NCBI GenBank assembly: GCA_965222445.1
Contig: CBDCTY010000001.1
Span: forward strand, 682,001 to 746,000
Direction: 5' to 3'
Source of the DNA: GCA-958296115 sp965222445
GTDB taxonomy: Bacteria > Chloroflexota > Dehalococcoidia > Lucifugimonadales > CAJWER01
Length of the DNA: 64,000 nucleotides
A program made the position numbers and the translations under genes. Of this stretch, positions 17,807 through 25,221 are shown piece after piece. The number at the start of each line of letters is the position of its first letter. Within the stretch, counting starts at the first letter, position 1. Below the pieces are notes generated by a model that had not been told where the DNA came from, searched no databases, and was given only the letters and a program-made list of their open reading frames with translations.

Positions 17807-18183
17807 ATGGATGAGTCACCGTCTTTGTCTGATGAGTTTGGAGTTCTCAGGAAGCAGCTAGGGAAGATAACGGACGAGCGCTTGAGCAGAGGGAAGGTCT
17901 TTCCGCTGGACGGTGTCCTGGGCCTGGTGGTACTGGGGCTGATGTGCGGTCAGCGCTCCTTGAGCGCCATAAACAGGTTCGGTGAGTGCCGCGAGCAGGT
18001 GCTGAGCCAGTTGGGGCTGAGGCGCAGCCCGTCGGTCCAGACGCTATCGAGGCTACTGCGCATGGTGTCGGTATTGGAGGTGCGCGAGGCCCTGATGGAG
18101 TTCGTCAGCTATGTGATGCGGTATCGCGGCGTAGGGGCGGGGTGGTCTCGATGGATGGCAAGACGGTGCGCGGCGTTACATAA
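17807..18183 (+). pseudogene. ISAs1-type transposase, truncated and frameshifted
   Basis: The N-terminus (DEFGVLRKQLGKITDERLSR, then FPLDGVLGLVVLGLMCGQ) matches the N-terminal associated domain of ISAs1/H-repeat transposases and follows an AAGGAGG site. Near 18140 the frame shifts; the correct continuation VVSMDGKTVRGVT, carrying the first catalytic Asp, lies in another frame and stops at 18183. The rest of the DDE domain is missing. A 15-base direct repeat (ACATAATCATTGAAC) occurs at 18178 and 18205, next to the truncation point. Confidence 0.75.
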
Positions 18184-18299
18184 TCATTGAACAGTTACAC
18201 CCTGACATAATCATTGAACTTCTACAGGTACGCCCCAGATCCACCACCTAATTTGGACGGGCGGCGTGACGGACTGCCTCTGAGGCTATGGCTGTGCAC

Positions 18300-18365
18300 C
18301 TTGCCGGGGATGGGTTCCCGCCCCCGACTGCTCGGGGGCAGGCTCTTCGCGGGAATGACGGAGGT
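18300..18365. repeat. palindromic REP-like repeat
   Basis: It carries the GGGTTCCCGCCCCCGACTGC and CTTCGCGGGAATGACGG arms of the common repeat, with a longer inner hairpin (CCCCCGA...TCGGGGG). The rest of the gap 18184-18471 shows no gene. Confidence 0.55.
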
Positions 18366-18471
18366 GGGGGATTTGGATACGCCCACTTCAATTGACACTC
18401 CCCTGCCGCGAACATAGAATGGACTGGCAGGGCGAGAGAACGTAACACTGCGCCCGCATGGAGAAGATCGA

Positions 18472-18786
18472 ATGGCTGAGACCGTCGTCCTGACGAAAGA
18501 AGAAGTGATGGAGGCCCTCAGGGACGTGTACGACCCGGAGATCCCGGTGAACGTCGTCGATCTCGGGCTCGTCTACGACTGCAAGGTCGCTGACGGCGAC
18601 GTGCAGGTGAAGATGACGCTGACCTTCGCGGGCTGCGGCATGGGCCCGTACATCGCACAGCAGGCCGAGTGGCGCATTGCGGAGCTGGAGGAGGTGGAGG
18701 ACGTGGAGGTCGAGATGGTGTACGACCCCCCGTGGACTCCCGACATGATCTCCGTAGAGGGCAAAGCGCAGCTGGGCCTCGACTGA
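18472..18786 (+). CDS. MIP18/DUF59 metal-sulfur cluster assembly protein (SufT-like)
   Basis: This 104-residue cytoplasmic protein belongs to the DUF59 family involved in Fe-S cluster maturation. Supporting motifs are VYDPEIPVNVVDLGLVYD and LTFAGCGMGPYIA, with the reactive Cys at residue 55, and VYDPPWTPDMIS near the end. A GGAGA site precedes the ATG. It is followed by a clear terminator and then the Mrp-like ATPase, with which it probably functions. Confidence 0.88.
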   Translation: MAETVVLTKEEVMEALRDVYDPEIPVNVVDLGLVYDCKVADGDVQVKMTLTFAGCGMGPYIAQQAEWRIAELEEVEDVEVEMVYDPPWTPDMISVEGKAQLGLD

Positions 18787-18820
18787 CCGGCGCCCGAAAC
18801 CCCATCACCTGGTCCAACCG

Positions 18821-18857
18821 GAGCGGACGCTCTTGGCGGCGTCCGCTTCTTGTTTTG
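18821..18857 (+). terminator. Rho-independent terminator between sufT-like and mrp-like genes
   Basis: AGCGGACGC pairs with GCGTCCGCT (9-base perfect stem, short loop) and is followed by TTCTTGTTTT. It ends 17 bases before the Mrp start, so it may attenuate rather than fully stop readthrough. Confidence 0.7.
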
Positions 18858-18873
18858 CCGCGAGGAGGAAGAG

Positions 18874-19713
18874 ATGACACATCCCCACCCGCCCAACGCG
18901 CAGCAGGCGTCCCAGGCGCGCGCGAAGATCGAGCAGATGAAGCGCCAGTTCGAACAGAAGCGGGCGATAGCCGATAGCCTGGCGGGCATAGGCTGCCAGA
19001 TAGGCGTCTACAGTGGCAAGGGCGGCGTCGGAAAGACGACCGTGGCCGCGAACCTGGCCGTCACGCTGGCCCAGGACGGCGCGGCGGTCGGGATCCTCGA
19101 CGTCGACATCGACTGCCCAAACATCGTCAGGGCAATGAGGATTGCGGAGCCGCCCGTGGTCGGCGAGGGGAACAAGCTCGTGCCGCCGGAGCGGTTCGGC
19201 GTGCGCGTCATGTCCATGGCCTTCTTCCAGAAGAACGAGGAGGAGGCGACGATCTGGCGCGGGCCGATGATCCACAACGCCATCAACCAGCTGCTCCAGA
19301 GCACCGACTGGGGCACGCTCGACTACCTGTTGGTGGACCTGCCGCCCGGCACGTCCGACTCGCCGCTTACGGTGATGCAGACCCTCAGCCTGGACGGCTT
19401 CGTGGTGGTCACGACACCGCAGGAGCTTGCGAAGATCGACGCCAAGCGCTCGATAAACATGATAAAGACGCTCAAGGTGCCAGTGCTGGGCGTGGTCGAG
19501 AACTTCGCCGGAGACGTCTTCGGCTCGGGGGCGGGAGAGGAGATCGCCGACGAGATGGGGCTGTCCTTCCTCGGCAGGCTGGAGATGCGGACCGACTACC
19601 GCGACACCTCCCGCCCCACCGTCCTGTCCAGCGTCCGCGTCCTGGATGAGTACCGCGCCATCGCCGCCAGCACCAAGGCAGCCTTGGAGGGCGTTGCAGC
19701 CGGCGTCACCTAG
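18874..19713 (+). CDS. Mrp/NBP35-type P-loop ATPase
   Basis: This 279-residue cytoplasmic ATPase probably carries or transfers Fe-S clusters. The Walker A (deviant) motif GKGGVGKT is at residues 48-55, DVDIDCPN is the switch region, and LLVDLPPGTSDSPLTVMQT is the conserved Mrp segment. The C-terminal CxxC that binds the bridging cluster in typical Mrp proteins is absent: the corresponding stretch reads VVENFAGDVFGSGAG. The function may therefore be altered or another ligand used. The ATG at 18874 follows GAGGAGG. The upstream neighbour is a DUF59 protein, often fused to Mrp in other bacteria. Confidence 0.88.
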   Translation: MTHPHPPNAQQASQARAKIEQMKRQFEQKRAIADSLAGIGCQIGVYSGKGGVGKTTVAANLAVTLAQDGAAVGILDVDIDCPNIVRAMRIAEPPVVGEGNKLVPPERFGVRVMSMAFFQKNEEEATIWRGPMIHNAINQLLQSTDWGTLDYLLVDLPPGTSDSPLTVMQTLSLDGFVVVTTPQELAKIDAKRSINMIKTLKVPVLGVVENFAGDVFGSGAGEEIADEMGLSFLGRLEMRTDYRDTSRPTVLSSVRVLDEYRAIAASTKAALEGVAAGVT

Positions 19714-19850
19714 ACGGGTGCCGCGTACAGGGGCAGCGTCGGCCAAGGTGGCACGCGTCGTGCAGACCGACATGAGCCGGGAAGTGTGACCCCTTTTACG
19801 AACATTTATGCTATACTTGGCCCGGCCGCTATCGACCGGAGGTTGCATAG

Positions 19851-21242
19851 ATGAAGTCGGTAATGTCTCCCAACGGAGGCGGCGTTCAGGGACGCCGAGC
19901 CCTGCATGAGCGGTTCGGCAGCCGCTTGTCCGTCAACCCGGAGTTCACTCGCAAGACCGTGTCCTATCAGGGGAATCGTGGAGTCCCCGGTCTTCGATGG
20001 ATGAAGTACAAAGAGGGCTTCTCGCGCACACTCGTCGAGCGCTTCATCGACGAATACCAGCCGACGGCCGTTCTCGATCCGTTCGCCGGCATTGGCACCA
20101 CACCCTTGGTCGCTGCGGGCAAGGGAAAGTCGGCTACGGGGATAGAAATCATGCCCGTCGGTGTTTTGGCAGGCAATGGGATCGCCCAAGCTGCCAATGG
20201 AGTATCCAAGTCTATGATCGAGACCGCAGGCAGAGAATTGATCGGTAGAGTTGCGTCGGAGGATCCGGCTCCGGCCGAATACTCATTTCCCCACGTGAGC
20301 ATTACGGAAGCGGCTTTCCCGGAGGCGACGGAAACCGCGATCGCAAAGGCGCGGCAGTTCATATCCAACACCGATGACCACGCGGTTCAGACCTTGGTGA
20401 ATCTGGCGTGCATGACCATACTGGAGGAAGTGAGCTATACGCGAAAGGACGGTCAATACCTCCGTTGGGACTATCGATCCGGCCGAGCGCTCAGGGCGAG
20501 GATGAACAAAGGGCCTATTCTGTCGTTTCAGCATGCTCTAGGAGCTCGCCTGTTCGAGATGGTTCAGGACATCGACATGCTCAAACAGGAGTACGGAGGC
20601 GGATATCCCGAGTTCATGACCGGCTCATGTCTGGAGCTGATGCGAGAGTTGCCAGACGCGCGATTCGACATGGTGATTACTTCGCCGCCGTACGCGAACA
20701 GGTACGACTATACGCGAACCTACGCACTGGAGCTCGCCTGGCTTGGCTTCGATCAGGACGGATTTGCGGACCTCAGGCAACGGTTGCTATCTGCGACCGT
20801 GGAGAACAAGACGAAACTGGCGTGGCTGCAGGATGTCTACTGCGAGAACCCCGGCCTGCTGAACGACGCGATCGGGATGTACCAAGATCAGAGGGCCACT
20901 CACGAAGTGCTCACCATTCTCAGAGATCACGCCGACGAACTGGGTAACAAACACGTGATCCGGCTGATAGAGGGATATTTTCTTGAAATGGCGGTCGTCG
21001 TCGCTGAGTTGGGGCGCATCACTCGACCCGGCGGAACGGTGATCATGGTGAACGACAATGTTCAGTACCATGGTGAGGAGGTGCCAGTCGACCTGATACT
21101 GTCAGACTTCGCGGAGCAGTCGGGTTTCGTATGCGAAGACATCTGGATGCTCCCCCGGGGCAAGGGCAACTCCAGCCAACAGATGCGTCGCTTCGGAAGG
21201 CGTGAGATACGGAAGTGCGTCTACAAGTGGGTGCGCAGGTGA
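19851..21242 (+). CDS. type II DNA methyltransferase (SPPY type)
   Basis: The product transfers a methyl group from S-adenosylmethionine to DNA. Motif I (LDPFAGIGTTP, residues 75-85) comes before the catalytic motif IV (TSPPY, Ser278), separated by about 190 residues that probably hold the target-recognition part. SPPY suggests N4-cytosine or N6-adenine methylation. The start follows GGAGG, and TATACT at 19812-19817 is a plausible -10 box. The stop overlaps the start of the following nuclease gene by 4 bases (GTGA), implying coupled translation. Because that nuclease is cut short, the methyltransferase is probably now solitary. Confidence 0.85.
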   Translation: MKSVMSPNGGGVQGRRALHERFGSRLSVNPEFTRKTVSYQGNRGVPGLRWMKYKEGFSRTLVERFIDEYQPTAVLDPFAGIGTTPLVAAGKGKSATGIEIMPVGVLAGNGIAQAANGVSKSMIETAGRELIGRVASEDPAPAEYSFPHVSITEAAFPEATETAIAKARQFISNTDDHAVQTLVNLACMTILEEVSYTRKDGQYLRWDYRSGRALRARMNKGPILSFQHALGARLFEMVQDIDMLKQEYGGGYPEFMTGSCLELMRELPDARFDMVITSPPYANRYDYTRTYALELAWLGFDQDGFADLRQRLLSATVENKTKLAWLQDVYCENPGLLNDAIGMYQDQRATHEVLTILRDHADELGNKHVIRLIEGYFLEMAVVVAELGRITRPGGTVIMVNDNVQYHGEEVPVDLILSDFAEQSGFVCEDIWMLPRGKGNSSQQMRRFGRREIRKCVYKWVRR

Positions 21243-21589
21243 CCAGCCTGCGCGACGCGCGGCTCAGATCGACATTGATGTCCGAAAGGATACGGCATCG
21301 TACCGACCACGCATTACGGGAGTTGATTGACGGTTTCTCGGATGAACTGGATTTCCATCCGTTGGACGATCTGATGATAAGCCAGCAGGCATGGGAATAC
21401 GCCGTCAGCTCAGGTATAGAACCCAAGCTGGTGTTCGCTCACCCGGTGCTGTTACGAGAACATCCTAGGACGTCGCAATATTACCGAGGGATCGCCCTAC
21501 TGCCTCAAAAGCGTGTAACAGATATTGCTGTATCAGTTTCGTCTTGGGAGGACGGGCCACGCAAGGCTCCTATCAAGGAAGGTAATTGA
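21239..21589 (+). pseudogene. restriction endonuclease (XamI-like), truncated by IS66 copy 2
   Basis: The frame starts at a GTG overlapping the methyltransferase stop and encodes about 114 residues (RIRHRTDHALRELIDGF, DDLMISQQAWEYAVSSGI, PKLVFAHPVLLREHP, SQYYRGIALLPQKRV). The text pattern resembles the N-terminal part of XamI-family endonucleases, from memory and without a search. The native sequence ends at 21581; the stop lies inside the IS end. No continuation is found beyond the other end of the IS at 23104. The nuclease core is therefore lost and the protein should be inactive. Confidence 0.65.
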
Positions 21590-23103
21590 TTAGCGGCTGG
21601 CAGGGAGAGAGACGTTCAGAGTGAAGGAGAGTGAACGGGGACGCCGCTGAACACAGCGCAGAGCCGGTCCACCACAGGCTGGTCGCCTCCATTACGTTCC
21701 AACGTCCTGATTACGCTGGTGAACGCCGAGAACGCATCGGCCCCCTCCACCGTCTTCGAGCAGTGCGATACCTTCCGCGCGATCACTGCCGGGCGGAGCA
21801 CTCGCTCAGCACGGTTGTTGGTCGGCTCAATGCGCGGATCGTCCAGAAAGCGCAGCAGGTTCCCCCGGTCGTCGTGCCAACCCAGCTCGTTCTGCAGCCG
21901 ACAGCTGTCCGCATCCGACATAGGACGGTCACGGAGATGATAGCTCACCTCTCGCTTCAACCGTTCAGCCTGGATACGAAAGTCCGCAGCCTCTCCTCGG
22001 TGATATGCCCTCCACAGGTCCATCGCTTCTCGCAAAAGACCCGTCAGACGCTTGCCGAAGCTGCGTCCCCTCCCTGTCTTGGTCTGGACCACCTCGCTGA
22101 CCGAGCGCAGTACGTGCGCCAGACACTTCTGCTGCTTGACCCCGGACAGCGCCTGGGCGTCGTAGCTCCGTCCTCGATCAGTCACCATCACCCCTCCATA
22201 GTCCGACGGGACCACCTCCCGCACCTCTTCGTTCCGGTGACGAGCACGGACTTGATACACCGCAGCCTCTTCCGTCTCGAACGCCATCAGAAACGCTCGC
22301 TCGCCTCCCACACGCCAGCCCGTGTCGTCGGTGTGGACGAACGGACTCGCCCGCACCGATGTCCGCAGCCTGCTGTAGGCATCACCCACCGCACCAGCAG
22401 CACGACGCAGCGCGTCCTGGCTGATCGCTCCCTGACTCACTCTCACCCCGGTCAGCGCTCTGAGAACGGCAGGAACCTTCCGTACCGGAACGCCCACCCC
22501 ATAGTGGAGCACGTGGGCCGCCGCCATCAGCCGCTTCCCCACTCGGTGGGCGCTGGCCCCGTACTGGTCCGGCGCTATGTCGGGATGCCGCCCTCGCACA
22601 GCCTTGCCGCACGACCGGCACCGGCATACCTGCACACGATACGCCGTTACCTGGGGACGTGGAACCGGCAGAAGATCGGTCACGTAGGCAAGCCGCACTC
22701 CCTCATGTTCGAGGACGCCTCCACATCCGGGGCAGGTGTCCCAGGACACTGGCACCTCTACAACCGGCTCGGTGATCTCTTCGGCAGACGGCGGCTTGCG
22801 GTAGCTGAACATCCCCATACCCGGCTTGCGGCCAGGACGCTTGGGCTTGCTGCTGCGCCCGCCCTTGGAGAACGGCGCCGCCTGCCGCTTTCCCGCTCGC
22901 TTGGCCTCGGCGAGTTCCTTATGCAACTCTTCGTTGGCTGCCGTCAACCGCGCGTTCTGCTCTTGAAGCCGCGTCACCAACGCGATAAACTGATCCCGTT
23001 CAGAGGGGGACAAGCCTGGGGAACTGCACATAACCAAAGTCTAAACCAGCACCCAGCGCTCGCCGCAACCCCTCTACGGGCCACTAAACCGCTAATCAAT
23101 TAC
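21582..23103 (-). mobile_element. IS66-type insertion sequence, copy 2
   Basis: The ends GTAATTGATTAGCGG (21582-21596) and its inverse (23089-23103) are identical to copy 1. The end next to the transposase start is also identical to that of the third copy at 63878. The outer right flank is GAGAATG, matching the outer left flank of copy 1. Confidence 0.92.
21616..23031 (-). CDS. IS66 family transposase (TnpC type), copy 2
   Basis: This is a full-length DDE transposase of 471 residues. The order is a short N-terminal coiled coil (LVTRLQEQNARLTAANEELH), basic linker, CPGCGG...CRCRSCGKAVRGRHPD zinc region, DDTGWRVGGERAF, VTDRGRSYDAQA and EPTNNRAERVLRP. The ATG at 23031 was chosen; a TTG two codons earlier also keeps the frame. 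It differs from copy 1 mainly in the first 55 residues. The element interrupts a restriction gene at its downstream end. Confidence 0.93.
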   Translation of the reverse strand: MCSSPGLSPSERDQFIALVTRLQEQNARLTAANEELHKELAEAKRAGKRQAAPFSKGGRSSKPKRPGRKPGMGMFSYRKPPSAEEITEPVVEVPVSWDTCPGCGGVLEHEGVRLAYVTDLLPVPRPQVTAYRVQVCRCRSCGKAVRGRHPDIAPDQYGASAHRVGKRLMAAAHVLHYGVGVPVRKVPAVLRALTGVRVSQGAISQDALRRAAGAVGDAYSRLRTSVRASPFVHTDDTGWRVGGERAFLMAFETEEAAVYQVRARHRNEEVREVVPSDYGGVMVTDRGRSYDAQALSGVKQQKCLAHVLRSVSEVVQTKTGRGRSFGKRLTGLLREAMDLWRAYHRGEAADFRIQAERLKREVSYHLRDRPMSDADSCRLQNELGWHDDRGNLLRFLDDPRIEPTNNRAERVLRPAVIARKVSHCSKTVEGADAFSAFTSVIRTLERNGGDQPVVDRLCAVFSGVPVHSPSL

Positions 23104-23110
23104 GAGAATG
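23104..23110. repeat. right copy of the outer direct repeat (GAGAATG)
   Basis: GAGAATG directly follows the right inverted repeat of IS66 copy 2 and matches 5814-5820. Confidence 0.55.
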
Positions 23111-24388
23111 CAACCACGATCTTGCCAAGAGGGAGAGCGCTCCAGGGAGTCGCCTTGTCTTCAATGCGCTTTGACACCCATTGGCGGGGAGCCTGAAGAC
23201 GACAAAGAAGGACAAGAAGCATGGTTCACCGCAAGAATCGCATCCCTTATCGGATTAGACCGGCGATTGACTGGCCTTGCAGAACTGAATATGATGCCAC
23301 TATCTCGTTCGGGCTGCTCTTTGAGCCTGAAGACTCACAATATGGGAAATCCCGGCTTCGATGCCTGGCCAACGGACGGCGCAGGCTGGGTGAAGGCCGA
23401 AGTAGACCACTTTGGCAGCATCTCAAACGCCATGGCCTACCTGCATAGGAGGCTCGTGGGGGCGATAAGGGAGACCGCTCTGCCGGTCAAGATCGAGGGG
23501 ATTTCGTACAATCCCGCCGCTGAACCCCCGGACGCGGAGCACATGTATGACGAGTCGGTGCTGATCGACTTCGCGCCATACGATCGCAGCTACGCGGAGC
23601 CTCTCTTCGAGTCCGAGCATCCGAGGAACGTCTTCTACGATGGGGTACACGCCGTGTGGCAGGAGAACGGGTTCCGCGGCGACTCGTGTATCTTCGAGTA
23701 CTACCGAAAGTACAGCTTCCACTCGCTGCCCGTGTTGCTGCTGAAGCTGATCTCCGAGGAGCTGCCCTACTACGCAAAGACGCTGGGAGTGGATGGGCTG
23801 GGTTGCTTCACAGAGCCAGGCGACTGGATCCCCTACGAGCCGACGATGCTCCTCATCGCCGCCCTCTCTTGGGATGCCGACCTCGACGGCGCGTCGTACG
23901 TGGAGAGCTATCTACGGGATAGGTACGGCCCAGCGGCCGGGGCGGTTGGAGTCTACTTGGCACACGTGGAGAGGGCGGGGCGAGCGATATTCGACAGGCC
24001 GCGGGGCAACTACCAGAGTATCGAGGCGGTCAGCGGTGCGAAGAGGTCGTATGCTCTCGCACGGGAGGCTCTGGCGGGAGCGGAGAGTCGGCTAGTCCCC
24101 GACTCCGACGGTGCGTTCATGGTCGAACGCCTGGGGTGGAACCTGGACTACGCCATCGCCGACACCGACATCAGCTACCACCAGCTCCGGAGTGAGTTTG
24201 TGGAGGCCGACAGGTCCAAACAGCGGGCTGAACGGATTGCCGTGGAGCACCAGTTCGATGGCGTGGTGATGAACAGCTGGAGGCACTTCGACAGGTACAG
24301 CCGCGAAACGCGTCCCGAGAGATGGTGGATGGAGAGCACGGCGGAGCGGCTGGCATTCTACGAAGCGTATCGCAGCGAGTGGGAGTGA
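23108..24388 (+). CDS. DUF4838-like protein, probable C-terminal fragment
   Basis: The convincing coding part starts near MGNPGFDAWPTDGAGW (ATG at 23342). It contains stretches reminiscent of DUF4838 proteins, which accompany glycoside-hydrolase-like domains: ISYNPAAEPPDA, VLIDFAPYDRSYAEPL, SCIFEYYRKYSFHSLPVLLL and GVDGLGCF. Family members are usually longer, with an N-terminal carbohydrate-active domain that is absent here. The first 78 codons look non-coding and begin 4 bases from the IS66 end, so the gene was probably cut on its 5' side. The assignment is tentative. Confidence 0.5.
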   Translation: MQPRSCQEGERSRESPCLQCALTPIGGEPEDDKEGQEAWFTARIASLIGLDRRLTGLAELNMMPLSRSGCSLSLKTHNMGNPGFDAWPTDGAGWVKAEVDHFGSISNAMAYLHRRLVGAIRETALPVKIEGISYNPAAEPPDAEHMYDESVLIDFAPYDRSYAEPLFESEHPRNVFYDGVHAVWQENGFRGDSCIFEYYRKYSFHSLPVLLLKLISEELPYYAKTLGVDGLGCFTEPGDWIPYEPTMLLIAALSWDADLDGASYVESYLRDRYGPAAGAVGVYLAHVERAGRAIFDRPRGNYQSIEAVSGAKRSYALAREALAGAESRLVPDSDGAFMVERLGWNLDYAIADTDISYHQLRSEFVEADRSKQRAERIAVEHQFDGVVMNSWRHFDRYSRETRPERWWMESTAERLAFYEAYRSEWE

Positions 24389-24428
24389 TCTCGATGCCGA
24401 CCAAGGCTCCGCGGGTGGGTGCTCTACC

Positions 24429-25157
24429 TTGAGGGTGCTGATTTTGGGAGCGGCCGGGATGTTGGGCCCCCATGTGGTGAGGGCGTTGGAGGGGCATCAT
24501 GAGCTGCGGCTCACAGACGTCGTCGATATCGACAGCGCGCACGATCACCTCGTCGTCGACGTCGGTTCGCTGGAGGAGGTCACGGAGGCGGCGGCAGGCG
24601 GCGATGCTATCGTCAACTGCTCAGTATCGCGACGAGATAGGAGGCTGGCATTCGATGTGAACGCGCGAGGCTGCTACAACGCTATGTCGGCGGCCGTGGA
24701 GCACGGCGTTCGTCGGGTAGTCACCACGGGTCCCCGTTTCTCCCTGCTGGGTCCTAGCTATCTGGACCACGACTTCGGCCTCGGTCCGGACGTGCCCCCG
24801 CAGTCTGGGACAGGTCTGTACCCGATATCGAAGTCGCTGGGCCAGGAGATTTGTAGAGTCTTCGCAGAGAACCACGACGTCTATGTCGTCTACCTAATAG
24901 TCTCGCGCTTCCTGGATCCAGGACAGGTTCCAGTGACCAGTGAGGACAACTCCTTCTCGGTAACATGGGGCGACGCGGCCGAGGCGGTACGCTGCGCCGT
25001 CGAAGTGGAACCAGGCGCCCTACCCTCCCGCAGCGAAAGGTTCTTCGTCTGTTCCGGTGCGCCCCACGACCAGTTCGTCTCCGAGAAGACCGAAAGGATA
25101 CTTGGCTGGGCTCCCCAGCACGATCTCGGTGCGCTGTGGCGCAGGCGAAGACAGTAG
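24429..25157 (+). CDS. NAD-dependent epimerase/SDR family protein
   Basis: This is a cytoplasmic extended-SDR-like oxidoreductase or epimerase (242 residues). The Rossmann motif GAAGMLGPHV is at residues 7-16, and YPISKSLGQEI supplies the Tyr-x-x-x-Lys pair. The start is a TTG, the only initiator in frame before the Rossmann strand. It is a paralogue of the gene at 34501-35226, sharing LRLTDV, VVxTGP and the C-terminal SEKTERILGW pattern. It precedes a Gfo/Idh/MocA gene on the same strand. The substrate is probably a sugar derivative. Confidence 0.83.
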   Translation: MRVLILGAAGMLGPHVVRALEGHHELRLTDVVDIDSAHDHLVVDVGSLEEVTEAAAGGDAIVNCSVSRRDRRLAFDVNARGCYNAMSAAVEHGVRRVVTTGPRFSLLGPSYLDHDFGLGPDVPPQSGTGLYPISKSLGQEICRVFAENHDVYVVYLIVSRFLDPGQVPVTSEDNSFSVTWGDAAEAVRCAVEVEPGALPSRSERFFVCSGAPHDQFVSEKTERILGWAPQHDLGALWRRRRQ

Positions 25158-25221
25158 CGGCTGGCTGCGCCACGACGCGCAGTTGAACGGTCGAGTGTGT
25201 GTATGAGATGGAGGTTGCAAG

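Larger units (their letters stand above)
5821..23103. mobile_element. putative composite transposon bounded by two IS66-type copies
   Basis: Two related IS66-type elements lie in the same orientation at 5821-7337 and 21582-23103. The outer flanks share GAGAATG (5814-5820 and 23104-23110). The match extends to 8 bases, CGAGAATG, if the last C of the right inverted repeat is counted as target DNA. IS66 elements usually create 8-base target duplications. Neither copy has a matching duplication across its own two ends, and the inner end of copy 2 truncates a restriction gene whose remainder is not on the far side. Together these suggest that the whole block moved as a unit. The cargo looks chromosomal. 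Confidence 0.5.
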
